From assembly GCF_014083865.1 (NCBI RefSeq), contig NZ_JACEFA010000002.1:62001-126000 (forward strand): 64,000 nucleotides of DNA. The letters run 5' to 3'. Of this stretch, positions 1 through 8,131 are shown piece after piece. Numbering within the stretch: the stretch's first letter is position 1; each line of letters begins with the position of its first letter. This DNA comes from Paraliobacillus salinarum (GTDB lineage Bacteria > Bacillota > Bacilli > Bacillales > Amphibacillaceae). Position numbers and translations under genes: made by a program. Below the pieces are notes generated by a model. It saw only the letters and a list, made by a program, of their open reading frames with translations. It had not been told where the DNA came from and did no database searches.

Positions 1-193
1 TGTTGCTGGTGATCATAAGAAACAACAAGCTGCGATGTCTTTTTTAGAAAAGTCAATCGAAATTGGATCGATTCCTCTAGCAGAAGGGGTAGAAACGGAA
101 GAAGACTATCTTTGGTTAAAACAGAAAGGATACGAATTATTTCAAGGATACCTTTTTGGTAAGCCCGCCCCTGATATTCAACTTTCTGTTTAA
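1..193 (+). CDS. EAL-domain c-di-GMP phosphodiesterase, C-terminal end only
   Basis: The reading frame enters from the left edge (frame starting at base 2) and stops at TAA 191-193. The visible 63 residues carry the closing signatures of an EAL domain: AEGVET (the conserved Glu after the KxD strand region) and QGYLFGKP near the C-terminus. EAL domains hydrolyse cyclic di-GMP to pGpG. Whether a GGDEF or sensor domain precedes it cannot be seen. It is one of three c-di-GMP-related elements in the window, with the GGDEF-EAL gene near 35 kb and its riboswitch. Confidence 0.85.
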   Translation, partial: VAGDHKKQQAAMSFLEKSIEIGSIPLAEGVETEEDYLWLKQKGYELFQGYLFGKPAPDIQLSV

Positions 194-210
194 ATTTTAT
201 TGTATAACAA

Positions 211-249
211 AAAGTGAGGAACCATCTCATCACAAGATTTCCTCACTTT
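211..249. terminator. Hairpin terminator between convergent genes
   Basis: Perfect 11-bp inverted repeat AAAGTGAGGAA/TTCCTCACTTT with a 17-nt loop. On the minus strand it is followed by a short U-run, so it should end pgcA transcription, and it probably also serves the EAL gene arriving from the left. Confidence 0.7.
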
Positions 250-259
250 CCCTAAAAAA

Positions 260-2005
260 TTATGCTTGGTTTGTTAATGCATGAACACGTGTCATAATTT
301 CTGTTTCTATTTGACTTAATTTTTCCTTCGTTGCTTCAGCAGTATCTCCATTCACTGCGAAATAGAATTTAATCTTCGGTTCTGTACCTGATGGGCGCAA
401 GCAGAACCATGAGCCATCTTCTAGCTTATATTTTAATACGTTTGATTTTGGCAATGTAATCGTTTCTGTTTTTCCATTACTAGCGTAGGTTCGCTCACTT
501 GATTGATAATCTTCAATCTCAACAACAGAATAACCTAATACTTCTTTAGGAGGATTTGTACGAAACGCTGTTAATAACGATTGAATTTGCTCTGCTCCAT
601 CTTTTCCTTTTAATGTAAGAGATTGCAATGACTCATAATAATAACCATATTGCTCAAACACTTCTAGTAATCCTTGATATAATGTTTTTCCTTTTGTCTT
701 GTAATAAACTGCAACCTCAGCCGCTAGCATACAAGCTTGAACTGCATCCTTGTCTCTTGCAAAATCGCCAATTAAATAACCGTAGCTTTCTTCATATCCA
801 AATAGGAATTCATATTCACCAGTTTCTTTATACATTTTAATTTTTTCACCGATAAATTTAAATCCAGTTAATGTGTCCATAATATGCAATCCGTGTGTGT
901 CTGCGATTTTTCGTCCAATTTCAGATGTAACAATCGTTTTAAATACAATCGCATTATTAGGAAGTATGCCTTGACGTTTCTTTTCTGTAATTAAGTAATG
1001 TAATAAAAGCGCTCCAACTTGATTTCCTGTCAATACTTGATATTTACCTGTTTCATCTTTTACTGCAACACCTACTCGGTCAGTGTCCGGATCGGTTGCC
1101 AACAAGATATCTGCATTTACCTTTTCACCTTGTTTTATTGCCAATTCAAATGCTGCATGCTCCTCCGGGTTTGGTGATTTAACCGTAGAGAAATTAGGAT
1201 CAGGAAGCTCTTGTTCTGCCACCACTTCTACCTGCTTAAAGCCCATTTTTTTGAGACCTTCACGAACAGGGATATTCCCCGTACCATGTAGCGGTGTATA
1301 AACGATTTTAAAATCATCTGCTACTTGTTTAATACTGTCTGGATTAACGACAATCGTTTGCAATTGTTGCTGATACGCCTCATCAACTTTGTCTCCTATG
1401 ATTTGTAGCAAGCCACTTTCTTTAATTGCAGCTTCATCAGCAACAGCAATTTCTAATTCATTTTCAACTTCATTTACTTTTTCTACTACTTCATCAGCTG
1501 GTCCTGGAGGTAGTTGTCCACCATCAGATCCGTATACTTTGAAGCCATTATATTCTGGTGGGTTATGACTTGCTGTAATGACAATTCCGCTATACGCATT
1601 TAAATATCTCACAGCAAAAGAAAGCTCTGGTGTTGGACGTAGCGCATCAAAAACATATGTCTGAATTCCATGATGACTAAGTGTTTTGGCTGATTCCATT
1701 GCAAATAAAGGCGATTTAAAGCGTGAATCATAAGCAATCACTACTCCACGTGTCTTTGCTACTTCACCATGTGCTTCAATATATCTCGCTAAACCTTCAG
1801 CAGCCTTGCGAATGGTATAAATATTCATACGGTTAGAGCCTGGTCCTAATTCACCACGCATACCACCAGTGCCAAATTCCAGTTCTTTGTAAAAACTGTC
1901 CTCTAGCTTCTTCTCATCACCTTCTATTTCATTTAATTGGGTTTTTAATTCTTCGTCTAGTTCAACGAAATTTTTCCATCTCTCATAATTACTTTTCCAA
2001 TCCAT
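260..2005 (-). CDS. pgcA: Alpha-phosphoglucomutase (phosphoglucomutase/phosphomannomutase family)
   Basis: The enzyme interconverts glucose-6-P and glucose-1-P, the entry to UDP-glucose, glycolipid and wall-polymer precursors in the cytoplasm. The 581 residues match the length of Bacillus PgcA. Visible motifs are the phosphoserine loop TASHNPP (catalytic Ser about 146), the Mg-binding loop ATDPDTDR (about 303-310), and the C-terminal phosphate-binding LRPSGTEPK. The start ATG has GGAGGAAAT upstream. It is a single-gene unit, divergent from the PRPP synthetase gene and closed by a hairpin. A bifunctional phosphomannomutase role cannot be excluded, but family and length favour PgcA. Confidence 0.93.
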   Translation of the reverse strand: MDWKSNYERWKNFVELDEELKTQLNEIEGDEKKLEDSFYKELEFGTGGMRGELGPGSNRMNIYTIRKAAEGLARYIEAHGEVAKTRGVVIAYDSRFKSPLFAMESAKTLSHHGIQTYVFDALRPTPELSFAVRYLNAYSGIVITASHNPPEYNGFKVYGSDGGQLPPGPADEVVEKVNEVENELEIAVADEAAIKESGLLQIIGDKVDEAYQQQLQTIVVNPDSIKQVADDFKIVYTPLHGTGNIPVREGLKKMGFKQVEVVAEQELPDPNFSTVKSPNPEEHAAFELAIKQGEKVNADILLATDPDTDRVGVAVKDETGKYQVLTGNQVGALLLHYLITEKKRQGILPNNAIVFKTIVTSEIGRKIADTHGLHIMDTLTGFKFIGEKIKMYKETGEYEFLFGYEESYGYLIGDFARDKDAVQACMLAAEVAVYYKTKGKTLYQGLLEVFEQYGYYYESLQSLTLKGKDGAEQIQSLLTAFRTNPPKEVLGYSVVEIEDYQSSERTYASNGKTETITLPKSNVLKYKLEDGSWFCLRPSGTEPKIKFYFAVNGDTAEATKEKLSQIETEIMTRVHALTNQA

Positions 2006-2483
2006 CTTGATTTCCTCCGATCAATACGATAGCTTATCATCATTAAATTTCAAACAAACATATTAACTATTTGTATGAAAAGAAAACAATCTTATTCATA
2101 TTTTTTATGCATTAAAAAGATGTATTTATTAATGATAATCGCTACACCATTTGTTTAACTTTTCATATATGTAATCCTTACTAATAACATATTATAACAA
2201 AGAATAATTTTATAGTCGCTATTTCTTTATAAAAATATTTAACAAACTGGTTACTAGGTTGTTTCATTTATTAAAAGATTGCCAAAACACAAAAAAATTT
2301 CTATTTTTTCAATAGAAGATAACTGGCATTATTTCATCATTTGTTTTACAATTGTTCTATAACTGTAGAACAAAATACCATCTACAGTCGTACATTTTTT
2401 ACATAGAGGAAAAAACAAGGCGTCAAGCCAAAAGTGCTGTTATATAACGGACTATTTAACTTTTGAAAAAGGAGCGATCATTG
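2006..2483. other. AT-rich divergent promoter region between pgcA and prs-like gene
   Basis: This 478-nt non-coding stretch holds both divergent promoters. It has no credible small ORF. The one clear structure is the dyad at 2352-2373. I recognise no riboswitch, and there is no copy of the 31-bp palindrome found elsewhere in the window. Confidence 0.5.
2352..2373. promoter_or_regulatory. Candidate operator dyad upstream of prs-like gene
   Basis: Perfect 8-bp inverted repeat TTGTTCTA-N6-TAGAACAA centred about 120 nt before the GTG start of the PRPP synthetase paralogue. It lacks the spacing of a PurR box and differs from the LexA box of Bacillus. The cognate regulator is unknown. Confidence 0.35.
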
Positions 2484-3437
2484 GTGTCAACGTATAAATT
2501 AGATGAACTAAAAATATTTACTTTAAGCTCTAACCCCACATTAGCAGAAAAAATTGCAACACACACTGGTGTAACATTAGGTAATTGTTCGGTGAAAACA
2601 TTCAGTGATGGAGAAGTGCAGATTAATATTGAAGAAAGCGTTCGTGGATGTGACGTATATGTCATTCAATCGACATCTGACCCTTCTGATCAGCATATTA
2701 TGGAACTACTCATTATGCTAGATGCGCTTAAGCGAGCTTCTGCGAGAGAGATTAATGTTGTTATTCCTTATTATGGTTATGCGCGCCAAGACCGTAAAAC
2801 AAAAGCACGTGAGCCAATTGTCGCAAAACTCGTATCAGATTTAATTGAAGCAGCAGGTGCATCACGTATCATGTTACTTGATATTCATGCGACCCAAACA
2901 CAAGGATTTTTTGATGTTCCAGTAGACCCGTTAACAGGAATTCCTATCCTTGCCGCTTATTTCTCTGATAAAAAATTCGATGATGTTGTCGTGGTTGCAC
3001 CAGATCATGGAAGTGTTAAACGTGCACGACGTTTCGCTGATCGTTTAGCAGCTCCAATCGCTATTCTCGATCGACGTGGACCAAGAGATGTAGATGCACC
3101 TCAACTAAGTGTCGTTGGTGATATTGAAGGGAAAACCGCAATCATTATTGATGATATCGTTGACACTGGAAGACGTATCACAACAGGTGCACAAGCATTG
3201 ATTGAAAATGGTGCAAAAGAAGTATATGCAACATGTACACATCCTGTATTATCAGGTATTGCAACAGAAAAAATTGATGCATCACCGATCAAGGAGCTTG
3301 TAATTACAGATACTATTCCTATTCCAGATGAAAAATGGAGTACTAAAATGACACAACTGAGCACCGCTGCATTGTTTAGTGAAGCTATTTTGCGTGTTTA
3401 TCGTCAAGAATCAGTAAGTCCATTGTTTGAAGAATAG
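2484..3437 (+). CDS. prs: Ribose-phosphate pyrophosphokinase paralogue (PRPP synthetase)
   Basis: It should make PRPP from ribose-5-P and ATP for nucleotide, His, Trp and NAD synthesis. I choose the GTG start at 2484 because AAGGAG lies 9 nt upstream, which gives 317 residues, exactly the length of B. subtilis Prs. Typical stretches are [13 protein letters not shown], the ATP loop [10 protein letters not shown] and the Mg/ribose region [12 protein letters not shown]. The PRPP loop reads DDIVDTGRR, where canonical enzymes have DD(I/M)IDT(A/G)GT, so the last two positions are Arg-Arg. It stands alone, not in the usual glmU-prs arrangement, and is probably a second divergent copy. Activity on the usual substrates is likely but not certain. 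Confidence 0.85.
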   Translation: MSTYKLDELKIFTLSSNPTLAEKIATHTGVTLGNCSVKTFSDGEVQINIEESVRGCDVYVIQSTSDPSDQHIMELLIMLDALKRASAREINVVIPYYGYARQDRKTKAREPIVAKLVSDLIEAAGASRIMLLDIHATQTQGFFDVPVDPLTGIPILAAYFSDKKFDDVVVVAPDHGSVKRARRFADRLAAPIAILDRRGPRDVDAPQLSVVGDIEGKTAIIIDDIVDTGRRITTGAQALIENGAKEVYATCTHPVLSGIATEKIDASPIKELVITDTIPIPDEKWSTKMTQLSTAALFSEAILRVYRQESVSPLFEE

Positions 3438-3469
3438 CATCTTAATTAATCATTAGATTTTTCCCATTA

Positions 3470-3517
3470 AAAAAAGCGATATTATACTAGCGCAAAACTA
3501 GTGTAAATCGCTTTTTT
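3470..3517. terminator. Bidirectional hairpin terminator
   Basis: AAAAAAGCGAT and ATCGCTTTTTT form an 11-bp outer stem with an inner ACTAG/CTAGT stem. It has A- and U-runs on both sides and lies between the convergent prs-like gene and cidB. Confidence 0.8.
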
Positions 3518-3518
3518 A

Positions 3519-4205
3519 TTATATAAATGCAACAAGTGTTGGGATTAAAAATTTTCCTAAAACAATCGTAATGGTCGCTGCAAGGATCATTGCTAATGTG
3601 GAAAAGGTTGTTGCCTGCTCACCATAATCCATTGCTTTATTAGTTCCTACACCGTGTGCACTCATTCCTAATGCAAGTCCTTGTGCAATAGGTGAAGTAA
3701 TTGCAAACCGCTTAATAACTGCTGGACCCATAACTCCACCAACAATACCAGTAATAATAACAAAAACAGTAGTTAAAGTTGGTAATCCACCTATATCTTT
3801 TGAGATTTCCATTGCAATCGGAGTAGTGATCGATCTCGGAAGAACACTAATTAAGAAGTTCCGGTCAATATGCAACAGCATGGATAAACCATATGAAGTG
3901 AAAATAGCAATGAGTGACCCAGCGGTAATACTAATCATAATTAGGCTTAAATGTTTTTTTAATAAGGCCAAATGCTTGTATATCGGAATAGCGAACGCAA
4001 TCGTTGCTGGACCTAGCATATGTGTTAGGAAAGCAGCGCCATCCATATACTTTGCAGCTGGAATATTGAATAAAGTAATAACTAAAATAATTAATATAGG
4101 AGTAAGCAGTAACGGATGAAATAAAGGAAAAGTAATTTTTTTGTTCAATTGTTTGGTTAACCGATAAAACAAATAAGTCATTACCGTTGCGAGTAAAATA
4201 GTCAC
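3519..4205 (-). CDS. cidB: CidB/LrgB family membrane protein
   Basis: Integral membrane protein of the LrgB/CidB (YohK, YwbG) family. In Bacillus and Staphylococcus such pairs influence murein hydrolase activity and acetate/pyruvate overflow or transport. The frame is open further upstream, but that stretch overlaps cidA out of frame and looks unlike the family. I place the start at the GTG at 4205, which shares GTGA with the cidA stop and has GGGAG upstream, giving 228 residues. Six or seven hydrophobic segments and the conserved small-residue-rich C-terminal half (including SAHGVGTNKAM) are visible. The overlap with cidA indicates translational coupling. Confidence 0.85.
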   Translation of the reverse strand: MTILLATVMTYLFYRLTKQLNKKITFPLFHPLLLTPILIILVITLFNIPAAKYMDGAAFLTHMLGPATIAFAIPIYKHLALLKKHLSLIMISITAGSLIAIFTSYGLSMLLHIDRNFLISVLPRSITTPIAMEISKDIGGLPTLTTVFVIITGIVGGVMGPAVIKRFAITSPIAQGLALGMSAHGVGTNKAMDYGEQATTFSTLAMILAATITIVLGKFLIPTLVAFI

Positions 4206-4567
4206 TCTACATGCACTCCCTTTTTCTCTATCCAGTCTGCAATAAACGCAGTTAAACTCATCACAATAAACGTACTGATTCCGATAATAATTACGATCTG
4301 TACACCCTGCCAACTAGCAATTTCATTATAATTAACGATGCCAACCGCTGATGGTATAAAAAACAGTAATAACTCAGCCATTAACCAATTTGCACCTTTT
4401 TCTACCCATTCTAATTTCACAATTTTTAATACTAAGGCAAGGAATAGTAAGACTAAGCCAATGATCGAAGCAGGTAATGGAATAGCAAATAACTGCTTTA
4501 AGGCTATTGCCAAAAATAAAAAAAGATGAATAAATAATATTTGAACAATTATTGTTCCAATCCTCAC
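4202..4567 (-). CDS. cidA: CidA/LrgA family holin-like protein
   Basis: A small membrane protein with four hydrophobic helices, the presumed partner of CidB. GTG at 4567 with AGGAG eight nt upstream gives 121 residues, matching LrgA/CidA lengths; the longer ATG option at 4612 has no ribosome site. Typical segments are IPLPASIIGL and the FIPSAVGIVNY loop. It is encoded just downstream of a LysR regulator, as with ywbI-ywbHG of B. subtilis, so CidA is a better label than LrgA (whose regulator is usually LytS-LytT). Confidence 0.85.
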   Translation of the reverse strand: MRIGTIIVQILFIHLFLFLAIALKQLFAIPLPASIIGLVLLFLALVLKIVKLEWVEKGANWLMAELLLFFIPSAVGIVNYNEIASWQGVQIVIIIGISTFIVMSLTAFIADWIEKKGVHVE

Positions 4568-4603
4568 AACGAACACTCCTGACCAACGTTTAATCTTTCC
4601 TAT

Positions 4604-4633
4604 AGTATACACGCGGTACAGGTATTCGTATAA
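4604..4633 (-). promoter_or_regulatory. Predicted sigma-A promoter of cidAB
   Basis: On the minus strand, TTATAC-N18-TATACT, placing a start site near 4596, about 30 nt before the cidA GTG codon. Confidence 0.45.
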
Positions 4634-4650
4634 TACATATATTTTATAAT

Positions 4651-4673
4651 AGATATAACTTTAGGTTATATCT
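4651..4673 (-). promoter_or_regulatory. LysR-type box (T-N11-A) for CidR
   Basis: Perfect 9-bp dyad AGATATAAC-N5-GTTATATCT containing ATAAC-N5-GTTAT, the T-N11-A architecture bound by LysR regulators. Its centre is about 66 nt upstream of the predicted cidA start site, the classic position of an LTTR recognition site. It overlaps the end of cidR. Confidence 0.5.
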
Positions 4674-5542
4674 AAAGATTGAATAAAATGAATAAATCTT
4701 TGTCCAGCATGGGAAAGGTATTTATCTTTCTTTTTTATGATAGCTAGGTTCCATGGAATTTCAGGCGTTAAATCAATTGCTTGAATCGCTTGATTTTTCA
4801 CTTTTTTACAAATCGACTCTGGCAAAATAGCGATCCCTAGATTAGCCGCGACCATCTCTGACATTAAGTCCCACTGAGAGCTTTTAAATAGAATATTAGG
4901 CTCATATCCAGCATCTAAAAAGCGTTGCCATATCATGTCATGTAACGCAAAGTCCTCATGATAAAAAATAAATTCTTCATTTTCTAACTCGCTTAAATCA
5001 ACGGTCTGTCTGGCTGCAAATGCATGATCACGATGAACAATTAACTGCATATTTTCCTTAAAAAACGGAAAGATTTCAAATTGACTTTCATCAATTGGTA
5101 ATACAGTAACACCCAGATCTAATTCTCCATCAGCAACACTTCTAACCACCTTTGCACCACCATGTTCAGTAATAGTAATTTTTATATTTGGATATGCTTG
5201 ATGGAACGTCGCCAATACGTTTGGAAAGAATAAGCTTCCAATGATAGGAGGTAACCCAAAATGAATCTCTCCACGCTTTAAATCTGTCAAATCATGCAAG
5301 ATCGTCATCATATCTTCAATTTGTTCATTCATTTTTTTAGCATATTCAAACACGACCATACCAGCATCTGTTAACTCACTTGCCTTGTTCGTTCGAAGCA
5401 ATAACGTCATTCCTAGCTCCGTTTCTAAGTTTTTGATCATTTTACTTAACGCCGGCTGCGAAACATGCAACGCCTCAGCCGCCCTAGAAATACTCTGACG
5501 CTTCCCCACCTCAAGAAAATACTGCAACTGTCTAAACTCCAT
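4661..5542 (-). CDS. cidR: LysR-family transcriptional regulator (CidR/YwbI-like)
   Basis: A 293-residue LysR regulator: winged helix-turn-helix at residues 1-60 (SISRAAEALHVSQPALS), linker helix, and a periplasmic-binding-like effector domain. It sits immediately upstream of cidAB on the same strand, the family partner seen in Bacillus (YwbI) and Staphylococcus (CidR), where acetate is the inducing signal. In B. subtilis the regulator is divergent; here it is co-directional, with the operator overlapping its own 3' end. LysR family is certain; CidR identity is inferred from context. Confidence 0.8.
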   Translation of the reverse strand: MEFRQLQYFLEVGKRQSISRAAEALHVSQPALSKMIKNLETELGMTLLLRTNKASELTDAGMVVFEYAKKMNEQIEDMMTILHDLTDLKRGEIHFGLPPIIGSLFFPNVLATFHQAYPNIKITITEHGGAKVVRSVADGELDLGVTVLPIDESQFEIFPFFKENMQLIVHRDHAFAARQTVDLSELENEEFIFYHEDFALHDMIWQRFLDAGYEPNILFKSSQWDLMSEMVAANLGIAILPESICKKVKNQAIQAIDLTPEIPWNLAIIKKKDKYLSHAGQRFIHFIQSLDIT

Positions 5543-5556
5543 AACAAACCCTCCCT

Positions 5557-5626
5557 TGGGACATTGGGGTCAGACCCCTTTGCCCCATTTTGCTGTGGGA
5601 CATTTGGGTCTGACCCCAATGTCCCA
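5557..5626. repeat. 31-bp palindromic repeat, head-to-head pair
   Basis: Two copies (5557-5587 and 5596-5626) with an 8-nt spacer. Their degenerate arms face each other and the intact arms point outward, like a paired REP unit. They lie between the cidR start and the nagB end. Confidence 0.9.
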
Positions 5627-5654
5627 CCAATCTCAATGTCCAATATGAATTAGA

Positions 5655-5685
5655 AAAGGGGCGGTGTGATTACACCTCCCCCCTT
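5655..5685 (-). terminator. Terminator of nagAB
   Basis: GC-rich hairpin (AAGGGGGGAGGTGT...ACACCGCCCCTTTT on the minus strand) just beyond the nagB stop, ending in a short U-run. Confidence 0.65.
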
Positions 5686-5693
5686 AGCGATTT

Positions 5694-6425
5694 TTATTTA
5701 TTAATTTTTGATGCTGCTGCTTTATCAGCAATGATTATTACGTTTGGATGTTCTCTTAGAATAGAAGCAGGGAAATCTTCCGTAATAGGACCTTCCGCTA
5801 ATTGATATAAAGCATCAGCTTTCTTTTCACCAGAAATAAGTAATACGATTTGCTCACTTTGCATAATCGTTTTAATTCCCATTGTGATCGCTTTTGTTGG
5901 TACTTCATCAATTGAGTCAAAGAAACGAGCATTTGCTTCACGAGTTGAAGGTGCCAAATCTACAACGTGTGTTTCTTGTTCAAATGGAGTACCTGGTTCG
6001 TTAAATCCGATATGACCATTTAAGCCAATACCAAGAAGCTGAAGGTCTACGCCGCCCGCATCTTTAATTTTTGCTTCATAATTATCACAAGCTACTTGCA
6101 AATCTTCCGTTTCTCCTAAAGGAAGGTTTGCTTGTGCTGCCGGTAAATTAATATGATTGAATAGTTTTTCATTCATGTAGTGATGGTAACTTTGTGAGTT
6201 GTCTAGTGAAATACCTACATACTCATCTAAGTTAAAGCTAATTGCATGTTCAAATGATACATCGCCTTGCTTATACGCATCAATTAACAATTCATAAAAT
6301 CTTTCTGGTGTAGAACCAGTTGCTAAACCTAATACTGCATCAGGCTTCTGATTGACTTTCTCAACAAAAATGTCAGAAGCTTTCTTACTCATCTCTTCAT
6401 AATTATCTACAATGATAAAATCCAT
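5694..6425 (-). CDS. nagB: Glucosamine-6-phosphate deaminase
   Basis: Converts glucosamine-6-P to fructose-6-P and ammonia, the last step of amino-sugar use. The start is ATG 6425 with AGGAGA at good spacing, giving 243 residues, the length of Bacillus NagB; 22 codons of upstream open frame lack support. Motifs are GLATGSTPERFY, NLDEYVG (catalytic Asp) and GIGLNGHIGFNEPG. It begins 10 nt after nagA and must be co-transcribed. NanE near 54 kb makes GlcNAc-6-P that would feed this pathway. Confidence 0.95.
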   Translation of the reverse strand: MDFIIVDNYEEMSKKASDIFVEKVNQKPDAVLGLATGSTPERFYELLIDAYKQGDVSFEHAISFNLDEYVGISLDNSQSYHHYMNEKLFNHINLPAAQANLPLGETEDLQVACDNYEAKIKDAGGVDLQLLGIGLNGHIGFNEPGTPFEQETHVVDLAPSTREANARFFDSIDEVPTKAITMGIKTIMQSEQIVLLISGEKKADALYQLAEGPITEDFPASILREHPNVIIIADKAAASKINK

Positions 6426-6435
6426 TTCATCTCTC

Positions 6436-7608
6436 CTATTCTTTTTCACTTGAATATGCAATATTTCCTCTACAGATAGTATAGTGCACATTCCAATTAT
6501 TGTCTATAAGTACAATATCTGCATCTTTCCCAATACTAATGCTTCCCTTTTGATCATATATATCCAATTGTTTTGCAGGGTTTACTGCAGTCATTTGTAC
6601 AATATCTTGTATTTCCGCCTCGGTAAACTCAGTCATGTTCTTCGCAGCATCAATCATTCGCAAAATACTTCCCGCTAGCGTTCCATCTGCTAGCACTGCT
6701 TTTTCATGATTAACTGTCGCCATTTGACCACCTAGATCATATTCACCTGGTGGTAAACATTTTGCACGTAACGCATCTGTGATCAACATCAATCGTTCAC
6801 TACCAATGTTTTGATAAATTAACTCAATCATTTCTGGTGAGACATGAATACCATCAGCAATTAATTCTGCTTTAATTTTATCAAGTAATAAAGTTGCTCC
6901 AACCGCACCGATATCACGATGGTGTATACCCGTCATCGCATTCGCTATATGTGTGACTTGATTTACTCCTTGAGCAATTGCTTTTTTCATCTCATTAATA
7001 CCAGCGTCAGTGTGACCTGCTGATACATTAATTCCTTTTGCAGACAAAGCTTTAATAAATTCACCATCTGGATCGGTTTCTGGTGCCATCGTGATTGTTT
7101 TAATTTTATCGTTAGTTAGTTTTTGCCAACGATTAAACTTCTCAAGTTCTGCTTGTTGAATGTATTCTTTAGGCTGTGCACCAGCACGTTTGTCAGAAAT
7201 AAACGGACCCTCTAAATGCACACCTACTATTTCTGCTTGTCCTGCTTTATTCGTATATGTTCCTACATTCTTTAATGCTTCTTCTATGTTTTCAACGGAT
7301 TGTGTAATTGTGGTAGCAAGAAAGCTGGTGGTTCCTTCTTTCGGTAACGCTCTTGCCATTGTATCTAAAGCTTCAGGTGTAGCATCCATTACATCTGCCC
7401 CATTAGCCCCGTGAATATGTGAATCAATAAAGCCAGGTATCGCAGTTAAACCTTCGCCATCAATAATAATACTTTCCGCATCTTTAGGCATTTTGTCTAA
7501 GATGGCAGTAATTTTTCCATCCACTACTTTAATAATACCTTTTTCTTTGCATGCTGATTCTGCAATTATTCGTACATTTTTAATTAAAAGCGCATTATCT
7601 TTGGACAT
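6436..7608 (-). CDS. nagA: N-acetylglucosamine-6-phosphate deacetylase
   Basis: A metal-dependent amidohydrolase that removes acetate from GlcNAc-6-P. The 390 residues show PGFIDSHIHG (metal His pair, about 58-67), the HLEGPF metal-binding Glu, SAGHTDA, THIANAM and the late catalytic Asp in LITDAL. The start has TAAGGAG upstream. First gene of nagA-nagB. Unlike B. subtilis there is no nagR behind nagB, although a NagR-like operator lies upstream. Confidence 0.95.
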   Translation of the reverse strand: MSKDNALLIKNVRIIAESACKEKGIIKVVDGKITAILDKMPKDAESIIIDGEGLTAIPGFIDSHIHGANGADVMDATPEALDTMARALPKEGTTSFLATTITQSVENIEEALKNVGTYTNKAGQAEIVGVHLEGPFISDKRAGAQPKEYIQQAELEKFNRWQKLTNDKIKTITMAPETDPDGEFIKALSAKGINVSAGHTDAGINEMKKAIAQGVNQVTHIANAMTGIHHRDIGAVGATLLLDKIKAELIADGIHVSPEMIELIYQNIGSERLMLITDALRAKCLPPGEYDLGGQMATVNHEKAVLADGTLAGSILRMIDAAKNMTEFTEAEIQDIVQMTAVNPAKQLDIYDQKGSISIGKDADIVLIDNNWNVHYTICRGNIAYSSEKE

Positions 7609-7660
7609 ACGACCGCTCCTTACTTTTTATTTCATATAGCTAGATTAGCAAACAAAATTC

Positions 7661-7677
7661 AAGTTGTCTAGACCAAT
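7661..7677 (-). promoter_or_regulatory. dre-type operator for NagR/YvoA (GntR family)
   Basis: The minus strand reads ATTGGTCTAGACAACTT, close to the B. subtilis NagR site (ATTGGTATAGACAACT as I recall it). It is about 55 nt upstream of the nagA start. The regulator gene is not in this window. Confidence 0.7.
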
Positions 7678-7685
7678 CCACTGGT

Positions 7686-7699
7686 TCGAAACGTTTTCA
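7686..7699 (-). promoter_or_regulatory. Candidate cre site (CcpA) upstream of nagA
   Basis: The minus strand TGAAAACGTTTCGA matches the cre consensus TGWAANCGNTNWCA at all but two positions. It lies just upstream of the dre operator, compatible with catabolite repression of nagAB. Confidence 0.45.
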
Positions 7700-7708
7700 T
7701 ATAAAAAA

Positions 7709-7739
7709 CGAATGTATTTGTATGAGACAAATACATTCG
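7709..7739 (-). terminator. Intrinsic terminator of abrB
   Basis: 13-bp perfect stem (CGAATGTATTTGT/ACAAATACATTCG) with a 5-nt loop, followed on the minus strand by TTTTTT. It separates abrB from nagA. Confidence 0.85.
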
Positions 7740-7749
7740 CTTATAATAA

Positions 7750-8016
7750 TTATAATTGCAATTCCTGTCGTAATAACTCAATTCCTTTAGGGCTTAATGT
7801 AATTTTCCCATTAAAGAATGATTGATTTTGATCACTGACTTCTCCAGTAACTATACACGCTTTATTTGAATTGTACTTACGCAACACAATACGCTCATTG
7901 TCTGTGAAAATTTCTAATGGATCTTTGTTATCAATATTTAAAGATGTTCTTAATTCTTTAGGCAAGACAATTCGACCTAAATGATCCGTTTTTCTTACAA
8001 TTCCAGTACTTTTCAT
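7750..8016 (-). CDS. abrB: AbrB-family transition-state regulator
   Basis: A dimeric swapped-hairpin (SpoVT/AbrB fold) DNA-binding protein. The N-terminal domain MKSTGIVRKTDHLGRIVLP is diagnostic, followed by the C-terminal multimerisation region with TGEVSD and the LS..G....L tail. ATG 8016 follows GGAAAGG and gives 88 residues, close to AbrB (94) and Abh (92). AbrB represses stationary-phase genes including biofilm and antibiotic genes. It is more AbrB-like than SpoVT, which has a GAF domain. Confidence 0.88.
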   Translation of the reverse strand: MKSTGIVRKTDHLGRIVLPKELRTSLNIDNKDPLEIFTDNERIVLRKYNSNKACIVTGEVSDQNQSFFNGKITLSPKGIELLRQELQL

Positions 8017-8131
8017 TTGACACCTTTCCTCTCGTAGTTTTTTCTTTTTTTGTAAAAAAATCATACAATAGTCTTTCATTCCCTTTAATGAAATAATACT
8101 ACTTTACGAGAAAAAATACCAGACTTTTTGA

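Noticed and set aside
4206-4313. 36-residue N-terminal extension of CidB
   Set aside because: It is out of frame inside cidA, lacks family similarity, and the GTGA overlap start has a ribosome site.
5446-5653. Short open frames on both strands around 5.5 kb encoding GSDPNVP peptides
   Set aside because: They arise from the paired 31-bp palindromes and overlap cidR on another frame.
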